Positions 15,974 to 26,700 of a stretch of DNA of 64,000 nt are shown here, in pieces. Position numbers and translations under genes: made by a program. Where the stretch lies: the NCBI GenBank assembly GCA_037318855.1, contig CP134874.1:310598-374597 (forward strand), in the 5' to 3' direction. Positions within the stretch are counted from its first letter, which is position 1, and every line of letters starts with the position of its first letter. The stretch comes from Candidatus Sedimenticola sp. (ex Thyasira tokunagai). Lineage in GTDB: Bacteria; Pseudomonadota; Gammaproteobacteria; Chromatiales; Chromatiaceae. Under the pieces are notes generated by a model. The model had not been told where the DNA came from. It was given only the letters and a program-made list of their open reading frames with translations, and ran no database searches.

Positions 15974-18900
15974 ATGAGCTCAGCAGAACGCCAACGTATC
16001 CGCGAGATACCCTACAACTACACCTCTTTCTCCGACCGTGAGATCGTCATCCGTTTTCTTGGTGAGGAGATGTGGCAGGTGATTGATGGGTTGCGTGGCA
16101 GCCGCCGGACAGGCCGTTCCGCCCGTATGCTCTACGAGGTGCTGGGCGATATGTGGGTAGTAGCCCGCAACCCCTATCTGCAGGACGATCTACAGGCTGA
16201 TGTGGAGCGGCGCAACGCTCTGGTCAACGCCCTCAAGCATCGTCTGGATCAGTTTGAGATGCGCGCCAACGATAATAAGAAAGCGCTGCTACTGCTTGAG
16301 GCCGCTCGCGAGGCGGTGGCCCGCTTCTCCTCTTGTTTCGAGCACAACAATGCGCTGAGAAAACAGGTGAGCCGTACACTGGAACGGATCACCGGCCGTG
16401 ACAATATCGATTTTGGCGGCTTTGCCAGGGTATCTCACGCCACCGATGCCACTGACTGGCGCGTGGAGGTCCCCTTTGTTGTGATCAGCCCTGACCGGGA
16501 GGCGGAGGTGGCCGCCATTGTCTCAGCTTGTATCGATTGTGGGCTGAACCTGATTCCCCGCGGCGGCGGTACCGGCTACACCGGCTCGGCAGTCCCTCTA
16601 GATCCCTACTGCGCAGTGGTCAATACTGAGAAGCTTGAGCAGTTGGGTAGTGTGGAATATATCGACCTTCCAGGTGTGGAGGGCAAGGTGGCGACGGTGA
16701 CCACCGGTGCCGGTGTGGTGACTAAACGGGTATCGGACCTGGCATCGGAACACGGATTGGTATTTGCCGTTGACCCCACCTCTCAGAACGCCTCCACCAT
16801 CGGCGGCAATATTGCTATGAACGCCGGGGGCAAGAAGGCGGTGCTCTGGGGTACCACGCTGGACAATCTCGCCTCCTGGCGAATGGTGACGGCAGAGGGT
16901 AACTGGTTGGAGGTGGAGCGCCTCAACCACAATCTGGGCAAGATCCACGAGCAGGAACAGGTGAGTTTCCGGATCAGCCGCTATAAAGCCGACGGCAAAA
17001 GCCCACTCGGTGAACCGGAGTTGCTTGAAATGCCTGGTAGCCTGTTCCGCAAGGCGGGGCTGGGCAAGGATGTCACCGACAAGTTCCTCGCCGGTCTGCC
17101 GGGAGTGCAGAAAGAGGGGTGTGATGGCCTGATCACCTCCGCCCGCTTTATTCTCCATCGCATGCCGCAGCATGTGCGCACGGTCTGCCTTGAATTTTTT
17201 GGCGCCGACCTCTCCCGAGGGGTTCCCGCCATTGTCGAGATCAGGGACTTTATCAAGGAGACAGATGGGGTTGAGATGTCCGGTCTCGAACATCTGGATG
17301 AACGCTACATCCGTGCGGTGAAATACTCCACCAAGGCACCGCGCCGGGATCGACCTAAGATGGTACTGATTGCTGATCTGGTGGCCGATGATGAGTCGCT
17401 GGTGGCGGCCGCCGCCTCACAGATGGTAAGGCTGGCCAACGCCCGCGAGGCGGAGGGGTTTATCGCCGTCAGTCCCGAAGCACGTCGCAACTTCTGGCTT
17501 GATCGTACCCGTACTGCAGCCATCTCCGCTCATACCAACGCCTTCAAGATCAACGAAGATGTGGTGATCCCCCTTGAGCAGTTGGCCGAGTACAACCGCG
17601 GAATTGAGCGTATCAACATTGAACAGTCTATCGGCAATAAGCTGAAGATTATGGATGCGGTCCTCGGTTACCTTAACGGTGAGATGCCGCAGCTGCACTT
17701 TGATGAAGAGGTTGAAGCTTCAGCTGAGAATAGTGCAATTATTGATGCCAAACGGGAGAGTGCCCGTGAGGTGGTGACAGAGGCGAGGAAGCGCTGGCAG
17801 CAGATTCTCGACAACCTGGATGCCCCGGCACAGAAACACGATGAGCTGTTGCAGGAGAGAGAAGTACCCAACTCCGACGATACGCTGCTCGATATGTTGT
17901 TGCGACGTGAGCTGGTCCACTCTTATCGCAAGGAGGTAGCTGAACGTCTTCAGGAGATTTTCAACGGCCAGGAGTTGGAGCCGGTGCGTCAGGCGTTGGA
18001 TGAGATACATCGTGAGATTCGCGACTCCCGTCTCTTTGTCGCCTTGCATATGCACGCCGGTGACGGCAACGTGCATACCAATATTCCGGTTCACTCATCA
18101 GATTATGAGATGCTGCATGAAGCAGAGCGGGTAGTGGATCAGGTGATGGTCCTGGCGCGTGCTCTCGATGGTGTGATCTCAGGTGAGCACGGTATCGGCC
18201 TGACCAAGGTACGGTACCTCGAAGAGGAGAAGCTGCAGGCCTTTGTCGAGTATAAAGACAGGGTTGATCCCAAGGCATCTTTCAACCCAGGAAAGCTGTT
18301 GCCGGGATCGGGTCTCGAAAGGGCTTACACCCCCTCACTGCGCCTCGTTCAGCAGGAGGCTATCATCCTCAAGGACAGTGAGCTGGGAGAACTCAATGAT
18401 GACGTTCGCCACTGCCTGCGTTGTGGTAAGTGCAAGCCGGTTTGCCAGACTCATGTGCCCCGCGCCAATCTTCTCTATTCGCCACGTAACAAGATTCTCG
18501 CCACCGGATTGATCATTGAGGCTTTTCTCTACGAAGAGCAGACCCGGCGAGGCCTCTCGTTGCGCCACTTCGAGGAGATGAATGACGTTGCCGATCACTG
18601 TACCGTCTGCCACAAGTGTCACACGCCTTGCCCGGTGGATATCGATTTTGGCGATGTCACAGTACGCATGCGCAAGATCCTCAGCGAGCGAGGACAGAAG
18701 CGACGTAATCTGGGCTCCTGGGCGGCCATGGCCTTCCTTAACAGTACCGATCCCCGTGCTATAGCTGCACTGCGTAAAGGGATGCTGGAGTGGGGTTTCA
18801 AGGGGCTGACCCTCGGCTATGGGGTGTTTAAACGGCTGGGTCTGTTGCGCGGTCGTGGCAGTCGGATACCGGCGAGCACCACAGGTCAACCCACTGTGAA

Positions 18901-19828
18901 GACACAGCTTGTGGAGATGGTGCGCCGTCCTATCCGCGTCGAGCTGCCAAAGGTGACCACCCGGGCGATGCTTGGCCTGGAGGATAGGAGTACGGTGCCG
19001 ATCATCCGTGATCCGGCAAGGGTCAATGAAGATTCTGATGCGGTGTTCTACTTTCCCGGATGCGGTTCCGAGCGGCTCTTTAGTGATGTCGGGCTGGCCA
19101 CTATGGCGATGCTCTATGAGCTGGGTGATCAAGTGGTGTTGCCACCGGGCTATCTCTGCTGCGGTTATCCCCAGAGCGCCTCTGGCCAACACGAGAAGGG
19201 GCGGCAGATCACCACTGAAAACAGGGTGCTGTTCCACCGTGTCGCCAATACGCTCAACTATATGGATATCCAGACAGTGATTGTCTCCTGCGGTACCTGT
19301 ATGGATCAGCTGTTGAAATATGAGTTTGAGAAGATCTTCCCCGGCTGCAGGTTGCTCGATATCCACGAGTATCTGATGGAGCGGGGAGTGACCCTGGCAG
19401 AGAACAGCCTTACCAACTATCTCTATCACGACCCCTGTCACACGCCGATGAAAAAGCACAATCCGATCCAGGTGACTTCAAAGCTGATGGGGCAGCCGGT
19501 GCTGCTATCAGATCGCTGTTGTGGTGAGGCGGGTACACTCGGTGTTGCCCGCCCCGATATCTCCAATCAACTGCGTTTCCGCAAAGAGGAGGAGCTGAAG
19601 CGAGGCATTCGCAAGCTCAACAGTGGTGAGGTGGGTGGTTACCGCAAGGCCAAGATGCTCACTTCCTGTCCCGCATGTCAGCAGGGGCTCAACCGATACA
19701 AGGATGCCACCGGTCTGGAGGTAAGCTATATCGTCGAAGAGCTGGTGCGTGATCGCCTCGGCTCCAATTGGCAGCAGGGTTTTATCGATAAGGTGAAGAA
19801 GGGGGGGATTGAGCGGGTGTTGCTGTGA
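15974..19828 (+). CDS. DUF3683-type FAD-linked oxidase / Fe-S oxidoreductase fusion
   Basis: 1284 residues from the ATG at 15974; an earlier in-frame ATG (15887) lies inside a repeat and is not credible. Order: a DUF3683-like N-terminal region (about 1-120), an FAD-binding domain with the RGGGTGYTG motif (about 196-204), an FAD-linked oxidase C-terminal domain containing [15 protein letters not shown] and SGEHGIGL, two 4Fe-4S motifs [11 protein letters not shown] (about 814) and [11 protein letters not shown] (about 876), and two CCG domains (CCGYPQ about 1061; CCGEAG about 1181). This is the GlcD plus GlcF plan in a single chain, as in YdiJ and other D-2-hydroxyacid dehydrogenases. The substrate is probably a D-2-hydroxyacid. 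Confidence 0.9.
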   Translation: MSSAERQRIREIPYNYTSFSDREIVIRFLGEEMWQVIDGLRGSRRTGRSARMLYEVLGDMWVVARNPYLQDDLQADVERRNALVNALKHRLDQFEMRANDNKKALLLLEAAREAVARFSSCFEHNNALRKQVSRTLERITGRDNIDFGGFARVSHATDATDWRVEVPFVVISPDREAEVAAIVSACIDCGLNLIPRGGGTGYTGSAVPLDPYCAVVNTEKLEQLGSVEYIDLPGVEGKVATVTTGAGVVTKRVSDLASEHGLVFAVDPTSQNASTIGGNIAMNAGGKKAVLWGTTLDNLASWRMVTAEGNWLEVERLNHNLGKIHEQEQVSFRISRYKADGKSPLGEPELLEMPGSLFRKAGLGKDVTDKFLAGLPGVQKEGCDGLITSARFILHRMPQHVRTVCLEFFGADLSRGVPAIVEIRDFIKETDGVEMSGLEHLDERYIRAVKYSTKAPRRDRPKMVLIADLVADDESLVAAAASQMVRLANAREAEGFIAVSPEARRNFWLDRTRTAAISAHTNAFKINEDVVIPLEQLAEYNRGIERINIEQSIGNKLKIMDAVLGYLNGEMPQLHFDEEVEASAENSAIIDAKRESAREVVTEARKRWQQILDNLDAPAQKHDELLQEREVPNSDDTLLDMLLRRELVHSYRKEVAERLQEIFNGQELEPVRQALDEIHREIRDSRLFVALHMHAGDGNVHTNIPVHSSDYEMLHEAERVVDQVMVLARALDGVISGEHGIGLTKVRYLEEEKLQAFVEYKDRVDPKASFNPGKLLPGSGLERAYTPSLRLVQQEAIILKDSELGELNDDVRHCLRCGKCKPVCQTHVPRANLLYSPRNKILATGLIIEAFLYEEQTRRGLSLRHFEEMNDVADHCTVCHKCHTPCPVDIDFGDVTVRMRKILSERGQKRRNLGSWAAMAFLNSTDPRAIAALRKGMLEWGFKGLTLGYGVFKRLGLLRGRGSRIPASTTGQPTVKTQLVEMVRRPIRVELPKVTTRAMLGLEDRSTVPIIRDPARVNEDSDAVFYFPGCGSERLFSDVGLATMAMLYELGDQVVLPPGYLCCGYPQSASGQHEKGRQITTENRVLFHRVANTLNYMDIQTVIVSCGTCMDQLLKYEFEKIFPGCRLLDIHEYLMERGVTLAENSLTNYLYHDPCHTPMKKHNPIQVTSKLMGQPVLLSDRCCGEAGTLGVARPDISNQLRFRKEEELKRGIRKLNSGEVGGYRKAKMLTSCPACQQGLNRYKDATGLEVSYIVEELVRDRLGSNWQQGFIDKVKKGGIERVLL

Positions 19829-19949
19829 TTCCCAGGGGGAACAGTACTTTCCCTGGTTTTTATTGCTGCGAGACTGCAGAAGTGCTCATTCAGTCCCCCT
19901 GCAAGGGGCAGGATTAAATCGCCGGTTAGGAGGGTACCGTAATACCTCC

Positions 19950-20057
19950 AGTTCCTTCTCCCTACGAGGGAGAAGGTTAGGATGAGGGTGTATTAAATTA
20001 ACAAGTTGCCTATTGATCCCCCTCACCCCAACCCTCTCCCCGATGGGGAGAGGGTGC
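19950..20057. repeat. Dispersed CTCTCCC/CCCTCACC-type repeat, copy 2 (inverted to copy 1)
   Basis: CCAGTTCCTTCTCCCTACGA through TTAGGATGAGGGTGTATTAAA to CCCCCTCACCCCAACCCTCTCC is the reverse complement of copy 1 at 140-245 with moderate divergence. It fills the 317-base space between two convergent genes and may act as a transcription end. Nothing else is seen in that gap. Confidence 0.8.
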
Positions 20058-20145
20058 TGAAACGACAACGCTATGACAATGGCAGGGTGTAGAAACGATA
20101 GGATTTGAGGCCAAACCACTCAACCTGGAGTAGAGCAATCCAGCC

Positions 20146-20808
20146 TTAACGTGCCTCCGACGCCTGAACAATCTGCTGCAATCTCAGCTTGGCTCGCTCT
20201 GGAACGTCATCACAGCCATCGAGAAGCTTCTGGGACTCACCAGAGAGCAGTGACAACTGCTCATCGTCAAACAGCTCGAGCAGAGCCGTCAACTCATCTT
20301 CATCGGTGGAGAGCAGTGTTGCCGGCAGCTCGCTCTTGGTGATAGGGGAGTCGGGGCAGAGCAGATCGGCCACCAGGTCACACTCCAGCAGTGCCTGGTG
20401 TGTACTCCGGGCAAGCCCTTCCTGCTCCAGCTCCTGTAGGGCAACAGCATCGTTACCGGCACCGGTGCGCACGGCATTCATTACCACCACCGTCAGCTTT
20501 TTGATCGCCTCCTTGGTCTCCGTCTGGTCGTCGGCCAGGCCACACGCCTGCTCATACGCCTTATCCAGCCGCTCTTTCAGTGCCAGTATCACTTCGCTGC
20601 CCTCATTGGGCTGCAGCTTCACCGCATCGTGTACCAGAATGTGGAACTCACCGATAAAGCTTTCGATCTCTTCGTGGTCGAGTCGCTGGGCCTCATGGAG
20701 GCTGTCGGAGGTGACTGCTCTCGTAGCCTCGGGGAAAAGAGGGTTATTTTGCCGGCGAATCAGGTGGCGTTCTCTGCGGCCGGGTATCTGGCTGAAACGT
20801 AGTGACAT
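20146..20808 (-). CDS. Conserved-looking hypothetical protein
   Basis: 220 residues, not recognised. It is mostly helical in appearance, hydrophilic, rich in Glu, Leu and Asp, with no signal peptide, membrane segment or Cys pattern; a leucine/acid-rich C-terminal half contains LTALLELFDDEQLSLLSGES. The start codon lies one base after the stop of the AI-2E-type transporter gene, and that gene overlaps an upstream lipoprotein gene, so all three are probably one operon. Likely cytosolic. No function can be given. Confidence 0.7.
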   Translation of the reverse strand: MSLRFSQIPGRRERHLIRRQNNPLFPEATRAVTSDSLHEAQRLDHEEIESFIGEFHILVHDAVKLQPNEGSEVILALKERLDKAYEQACGLADDQTETKEAIKKLTVVVMNAVRTGAGNDAVALQELEQEGLARSTHQALLECDLVADLLCPDSPITKSELPATLLSTDEDELTALLELFDDEQLSLLSGESQKLLDGCDDVPERAKLRLQQIVQASEAR

Positions 20809-20809
20809 A

Positions 20810-21913
20810 TTACTGCTCTGTATCTGAATTCTTGGTTGAACTGAAGCTTAACATATTCTCTGTTTTGACCGGCTGTTCCAGCTTTTCGTCTGCAGGCCCC
20901 AGCAGGACGGCTATCCAGCGTGTGCTTTCACTGCTATCCAGGGCAATCTTGATAGTCATGGTGAGCGGCACCGAGAGGAACATGCCGACACTGCCCAGTA
21001 CCCAGCCCCAGAACACCAGAGAGATAAATACCACTAGGCTTGAGAGCCCCAGTCCCTTGCCCATATAGCGGGGCTCGATCACATTGCCGACAACGTTGTT
21101 GATCACTAGAAAGCCGGCACCAGTCCAAGCGGCGGCCCCCGGGCCGAGCTGTATCAGCGCCAGCAACAGAGCCGGTACAGCGGCAATAATCGAGCCGATA
21201 TTGGGTACATAGTTGAGGAAGAAGGCGAGTACACCCCAGAGTATGGGGTAGTCGACGCCGACTCCAGTCAGCCAGAGGGTGACGGCGGCACCAGTGAGCA
21301 GGCTGGTGGCGGTCTTGATCGCCATGTAGCGCTTGATGTTTTCGATAAAGTGGTCAAAGTGACCCAGTGACTCTTCCGGGTTCTTCAGGATTTTCTGCAG
21401 CTTGGCCGGAAAGCTGGAGGCTTCAAGCAGGATGAAAATCACCGTTAGCAGAATCAGAAAGGTGTTGGTGAGCAGGCTACCGAGGCTGCTTAGCCCCTGG
21501 GCGGCTATCTTCATCACCTTGCCGGGGTCAAACAGCTTGCCGAGAGCTTGTTCCGGTACCGGTATGCCGTAGCTGCTGAGTTGACCTAATAGGGCCGAGG
21601 TGAGTTTTTGCAACTTCTCCTGATAAGTCGGCAACTGGGCTGAAAAGTCATCCACAGAGCTTCCTATCAGCACCCCCAGCAGCATGCCGACAACCACAAT
21701 GACCAGTATCACCAACAGCATGGCGACAGCGGTGGGGATGCGATGCTGCTTTAGGTAAAAGAGCGCGGGTGCGGCGATGATGGCGATAAAGCCGGAGAGG
21801 AGAAGGGGCACCAGCAGTGACTGGGCTTCACGCATACCGGCGACGACAATGATAAACGCGGCGGCGGTGAGCATTAGCTGCCCACTAGACTCTTTTTTAT
21901 CGAATGCAGTCAT
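20810..21913 (-). CDS. AI-2E family (PerM-like) transporter
   Basis: 367 residues with about eight transmembrane segments in the AI-2E/PerM arrangement: a paired helix at the N-terminus (about 12-70), a periplasmic coiled stretch (about 80-150), then the C-terminal membrane block with LAFFLNYVPNIGSIIAAVPALLLAL, NNVVGNVIEPRYMGKGLGLS and LSVPLTMTIKIAL, all conserved family segments. Transported substrate varies or is unknown in this family. The ATG overlaps the lipoprotein stop codon (TAATG) and the stop is one base before the next gene, so it is the middle gene of a three-gene operon. Confidence 0.93.
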   Translation of the reverse strand: MTAFDKKESSGQLMLTAAAFIIVVAGMREAQSLLVPLLLSGFIAIIAAPALFYLKQHRIPTAVAMLLVILVIVVVGMLLGVLIGSSVDDFSAQLPTYQEKLQKLTSALLGQLSSYGIPVPEQALGKLFDPGKVMKIAAQGLSSLGSLLTNTFLILLTVIFILLEASSFPAKLQKILKNPEESLGHFDHFIENIKRYMAIKTATSLLTGAAVTLWLTGVGVDYPILWGVLAFFLNYVPNIGSIIAAVPALLLALIQLGPGAAAWTGAGFLVINNVVGNVIEPRYMGKGLGLSSLVVFISLVFWGWVLGSVGMFLSVPLTMTIKIALDSSESTRWIAVLLGPADEKLEQPVKTENMLSFSSTKNSDTEQ

Positions 21914-22332
21914 TATTTGAATTCAGGTATGGGGTTGATGCGGCTCCAGCTGTCGTTCTCTTTATCGTACTCCCAGTGCTGCTTATCAGTGAGGCTGTGC
22001 TCAACTTGTCTATCGATAAAGATATAGCCGATGACGGCAATCTGGTTCACCGTGCCGTCGGCGGCCTTGCCGGGGGCGCGTATCACCTTGTAGCCGGTGA
22101 CGCGGATATTATTCAGTGACTCAGGTGTTTGGGTTTTTTTCGCAAGATCTTCATGCAGGAAATTATAGGCCTGCCCGGGATAGCCCCAGCGCACGGTCGC
22201 CTCATAGGCACGCAGGGTATCCTGCAGTGAACGTTCGTCATCGCCCTGGGTGAGGGCCGGCAGAGACTTACAGCCGACGAGCAGCAGCAAGATGGCAACT
22301 AGTGGTACCAGGGTTCTATGTGTGTGGATCAT
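21913..22332 (-). CDS. Putative small lipoprotein
   Basis: 139 residues. The N-terminus has a basic/His stretch, a hydrophobic core and the lipobox LLVGC, predicting lipidation at C21 and attachment to the inner or outer membrane. The mature part (QDTLRAYEATVRWGYPGQAYNFLHED...) has no motif I can name, though a compact alpha/beta domain is likely. It is the first gene of the operon with the AI-2E-type transporter and a cytosolic hypothetical protein. Function unknown. Confidence 0.75.
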   Translation of the reverse strand: MIHTHRTLVPLVAILLLLVGCKSLPALTQGDDERSLQDTLRAYEATVRWGYPGQAYNFLHEDLAKKTQTPESLNNIRVTGYKVIRAPGKAADGTVNQIAVIGYIFIDRQVEHSLTDKQHWEYDKENDSWSRINPIPEFK

Positions 22333-22419
22333 TATCGGCTTCCTCTACTGATGTCTCTCATGTTAAGTGACCCGGCGGCTGCAAGCCAGTATCATGCGCA
22401 TCAATTGTGGAGTGCGTAG

Positions 22420-23634
22420 ATGAATGAGAGTCAGAACAAGGAACCCCTCGCCGAGATCCAGGTGGGTGAGAGCAGTATTACACTGCTGGGTACGGCCCAT
22501 GTATCCAAAGCGAGTGCCGATCAGGTGCGGGAGCTGCTGAATAGCGGTGACTATGATGCTGTAGCCGTGGAGCTCTGTCCCAGTCGCTACAACGCGATCA
22601 TGGACCCTGATGCCTTGGCGCGCATGGATCTGTTCAAGGTGCTCAAGGAGGGTAAGGCGAGTATGGTGGCCGCCAATCTCGCCTTGGGTGCCTATCAGCA
22701 GCGTCTGGCGGAGCAGTTTGATATTGAGCCTGGAGCAGAACAGCGTGCCGCCATTGATCACGCACTGGAGCACCATCGACCGGTACTGCTGATTGACCGT
22801 GAGATTGGTACCACACTGAAACGGGTATTGGCAAGCGTGCCCTGGTGGCGTCGTTTCGGGCTCTTTGCCGGCCTGTTGGCCAGTGTTATCTCCAAGGAGG
22901 AGGTGAGTGAAGAGGAGATTGAAAGCCTCAAGGAGGGGGATGTGCTGGAGAGCACCTTCGCTGAGTTTGCCGAGGAGCGACAGGATCTTTTTACCCCTCT
23001 GATCGATGAGCGTGACCGCTACATGGCGGAACGTCTTCTGGAAGAGGTGGAGGCGCACTCTCATGAGCGGGTACTGGCTGTTGTGGGCGCGGGGCACCTG
23101 GGTGGGATACAGCGCTACTTGAACCAATCCACCGAGCAAACTGAGAGCTCATCGGCTGAGGTGATTGCTGAACTGGATCGCCTGCCGGTGGCGAAGCGCT
23201 GGCCAAAACTGATCCCCTGGCTGATCGTGGCATTGGTGTTTGTCGGCTTCGGTATCGGTTTTTCCCGCAGCCCGGAGCTGGGCTGGGAGCTGGTAACCGA
23301 GTGGGTTCTGATCAACGGTACGCTCTCCGCTTTGGGCGCGCTGATTGCCGCCGCCCACCCACTGACGGTGATCACTGCCTTTATCGCCGCCCCTATCACC
23401 TCACTTAATCCCACCATCGGTGCCGGTATGGCAACAGCGGCGGTGGAGATCTACCTGCGCAAACCCCGTGTGGGTGATTTTGGTGAACTGCGCCACGATA
23501 CCACCAGTCTCAAGGGCTGGTGGCGTAATCGTGTCTCCCGCACCTTGTTGGTGTTTCTCCTCAGTACTCTCGGCTCGGCAGCGGGAACCTACCTGGCCGG
23601 TTTCCGTATCTTCGATAAGCTGGTGGGCGGTTGA
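22420..23634 (+). CDS. TraB/PrgY family membrane protein
   Basis: 404 residues. The N-terminal two-thirds shows the TraB domain: LLGTAHVSKAS (about 21-31), the VAVELCPSRY strand, and VVGAGHLGGI with its conserved GxxH (about 219-228), with pairs of conserved Glu and His thought to be metal-binding or catalytic. Four hydrophobic segments follow at about 255-400, matching TraB proteins of archaea and bacteria that end in a membrane domain. Members have been linked to pheromone shutdown in enterococci and may be proteases or metalloenzymes; the role here is unknown. Neighbouring minus-strand genes are divergent, so it is transcribed alone. Confidence 0.88.
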   Translation: MNESQNKEPLAEIQVGESSITLLGTAHVSKASADQVRELLNSGDYDAVAVELCPSRYNAIMDPDALARMDLFKVLKEGKASMVAANLALGAYQQRLAEQFDIEPGAEQRAAIDHALEHHRPVLLIDREIGTTLKRVLASVPWWRRFGLFAGLLASVISKEEVSEEEIESLKEGDVLESTFAEFAEERQDLFTPLIDERDRYMAERLLEEVEAHSHERVLAVVGAGHLGGIQRYLNQSTEQTESSSAEVIAELDRLPVAKRWPKLIPWLIVALVFVGFGIGFSRSPELGWELVTEWVLINGTLSALGALIAAAHPLTVITAFIAAPITSLNPTIGAGMATAAVEIYLRKPRVGDFGELRHDTTSLKGWWRNRVSRTLLVFLLSTLGSAAGTYLAGFRIFDKLVGG

Positions 23635-23645
23635 GTCCAGTAATC

Positions 23646-23748
23646 AGCCGGAAATGAACGGAAATAAACGCGAATGCTAACGTCTGCTTTTTGATCAGCC
23701 GTCATCAGCAAGAAAAATATTTGCGTTTATTCGCGTTCATTTCCGGCT
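23646..23748. repeat. Inverted repeat between two convergent genes
   Basis: AGCCGGAAATGAACG...ATAAACGC at the left is mirrored by GCGTTTAT...CGTTCATTTCCGGCT at the right, with a loop of about 37 bases. It sits between traB and the RND permease, which converge, and could serve as a bidirectional transcription end. Related half-copies lie at about 49286-49317 and 49530-49562. Confidence 0.7.
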
Positions 23749-23770
23749 AATCTAAAGCTAGCCCGAAAAG

Positions 23771-26700
23771 TCACCCTCCAGCCCGGATCTGGTCCACCCG
23801 ATTACACATGGCGGCGTAGTAGACCACTGGTATTACGATCAGGGTCAAGGCGGTGGAGACCAGCAGGCCAAAGATCAACGCTACTGCGAGACCGCTGAAG
23901 ATCGGGTCATCGAGGATAAAGAAGGCGCCGGCCATCGCCGCCAGTGCAGTCAGCACAATCGGCTTGGCACGCACCACTGCAGAGCGGATCACCGCTGCCT
24001 TTAGATCGTCGCCCTCCCGTACCTGCTGATTGATAAAGTCCACCAACAGAATCGAGTTGCGCACGATGATGCCCGCCAGGGCGATCATGCCGATCATCGA
24101 GGTGGCGGTGAACTGCTTATCCAACAGTGCATGGCCGGGCAGGATGCCGATGATAGTCAGCGGTATAGGCGCCATGATCACCAGTGGCACCAGATAGGAA
24201 CGGAACTGCGCCACCACCAGCAGATAGATCAGTATCAGTCCTACCGAGTAGGCGATGCCCATATCACGGAAGGTTTCGTAGGTGACCTGCCACTCACCGT
24301 CCCATTTCAAGCTGTACTCATAAGGGTTGTCAGGCTGTGAGATGAACCATTGGTCGATCTCCCCTTGCGCTTTCAGTTTGTCGGAGATGGAGAAGAGACC
24401 GTAGAGCGGGCTGTCGGTCACTCCCGCCATGTCTCCGGTGACGTAGACCACCGGCAGCAGGTCTTTGTGCTGGATTGAGTGCCTGCGCCTGCTATCCTCT
24501 CGCTCGATAATCTCCGACAGGGGAACCAGATTACCGCTCTGGCTTTTCAGTCGCAGTGAAAGTACCTGTTCCAGATCAGCCTTGTCCGCCTCACTGAACT
24601 CCACGCGGATGGGTACGGCGTATTTCAGGTTGTCGCTGTGGAGATAGCTCATATCTTCACCATCCAGCACAGTGGCCAGCGCCTGGGTAACGCTGCTCTG
24701 GGGGATCCCCAGGCGTGCCGCCTTGGTGCGGTCTACCTTCAGCAGAATTTTCTCAGACGGGTACTCCACGGAGTCATCCACATCGATGATGTCAGGGGTG
24801 TTTTCATAGGTGTCGCGCACCTCCTTGGCTACCTTAATCTGCCCTGCATAGTCGAGACCGTAGATTTCGGCCACCAGTGGGGAGAGTACCGGCGGGCCGG
24901 GGGGAACCTCAACGATCTTGGCGTTGCCGCCGTGGCGCAGTGCAATCTCCTGTATGGGCCTGCGAACAGCCAGTGCAATCTCATGGCTTTTACGCGCACG
25001 TTCACTCTTGTCCACCAAGTTGACCTGGATGTCGCCAAGATGGGCGCCTTTGCGCAGATAGTATTGGCGCACCAGTCCATTGAAACTGATGGGGGCGGAG
25101 GTGCCGCTGTAGACCTGATAATCGGTCACCTCCGGCACACTGCCGAGGTGGCCGCCGATCTCATTCAATACCCGTGTGGTCTGCTCCAGGCTGGTTCCCT
25201 CCGGCATATCCAGTACCACCTGGAACTCCGACTTGTTGTCGAACGGCAGCATCTTCAATACCACCGCCCGATTTATCGTCAGGGCGATCGAGGCGGAGAT
25301 CAGCACCAAAATAGTGGCCAGCAGCAGCCAGCGCATGGCGCGGGCCCTGCCGGAACCGAGAAAAGGACTCATCACTCGATGGAAAAAACGTGCTTGCAGG
25401 CTATCTCCGCTCTCTTCCTTGGCGTGTTCCACCAGTTGAGCGGCGGTGTTGGCAAGGGCGCGGTTGGTTAGCCAGGGGGTGAAGATAAAGGCCACCGCCA
25501 GGGAGATCAGCATGCCCATGCTGGCGTTTATCGGGATTGGGCTCATATAGGGCCCCATCAGCCCGCTGACAAAGGCCATCGGCAGCAGGGCGGCGATGAC
25601 GGTAAAGGTGGCGAGGATAGTGGGGCCGCCGACCTCGTCGACTGCCTCAGGAATCGCCTCCAGCAGATGTTTGCTTCCCATCGCGAGGTGGCGATGGATG
25701 TTCTCCACCACGACGATGGCGTCATCCACGAGAATGCCGATGGAGAAGATCAGTGCGAAGAGTGACACCCGGTTGAGGGTGAAGCCCCACGCCCAGGAGG
25801 CAAACAGGGTGATGGCCAGAGTAACCACTACAGCGGCGCCGACGATCAACGCCTCGCGCCAGCCAAGGGCGATGAGTACCAGCGCAATCACCGATGCAGT
25901 GGCAAACACCAGCTTACTGATCAGCTTTTTTGCCTTGGCATCGGCGGTTTCACCGTAGTTACGGGTGATGGTGGCTTCAACGCCTTCCGGAATAAATGTG
26001 CCCTCAAGCTGCTCAAGGCGCTTGATTACAGCTTCGGCGATATCGACGGCGTTGGTACCGGGTTTTTTTGCCACGGTAATAGTGACGGCCGGTCGGGTGC
26101 CGACAAAATCGAGCCCCTTGGTGTCGCCCTGAGGGCCGGTGCCTAACCAGACGTACTGCTCCGGCTGGTCGAAGCCCTGCTTAATGGTGGCTAGGTCGCG
26201 AAGAAATACCGGCTTACCGTCGTGGCTGCCTACCACCAGATCACCGATCTCTTCTGCACTGGTGAGAAAGGTGCCTGCCTGGATCAGCAGTTCACGGTTA
26301 TCCCGGGTGATGGTGATATTGTCGCGGACACTGTTGCCCGACTGCAGAGCAAGACGCAGGCCGGCATGGTCGATACCGTAGCCGGCTAGTGCTTGAGGGT
26401 CGAGTAGAACACTTACCGTTTGGGTCGGTTCACCAATAGTGTAGATATTTCTGGTGCCGGAGACACGTTTCAGCTCGGCCTCAATGGCATGAGCCACCTG
26501 GCCCAGCTCATAAGCACCGGTTGCGTCATTTTCTGACCAGAGGGTAACTGAGACGATAGGGACGTCATCGATCCCTTTCGGTTTGATAATCGGCTGGCCA
26601 ACGCCAAGATTCTGCGGCAGCCAGTCAAGGTTGGAGAAGATCTTGTTGTAGAGCCGAACGATGGCATCGGTACGGTCCTCCCCAACCAGGTATTGCACCG

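Noticed and set aside
18335..19459. A 374-codon minus-strand frame inside the FAD/Fe-S oxidoreductase gene
   Set aside because: It is antisense to conserved Fe-S and CCG motifs on the plus strand; no ribosome site or family resemblance.
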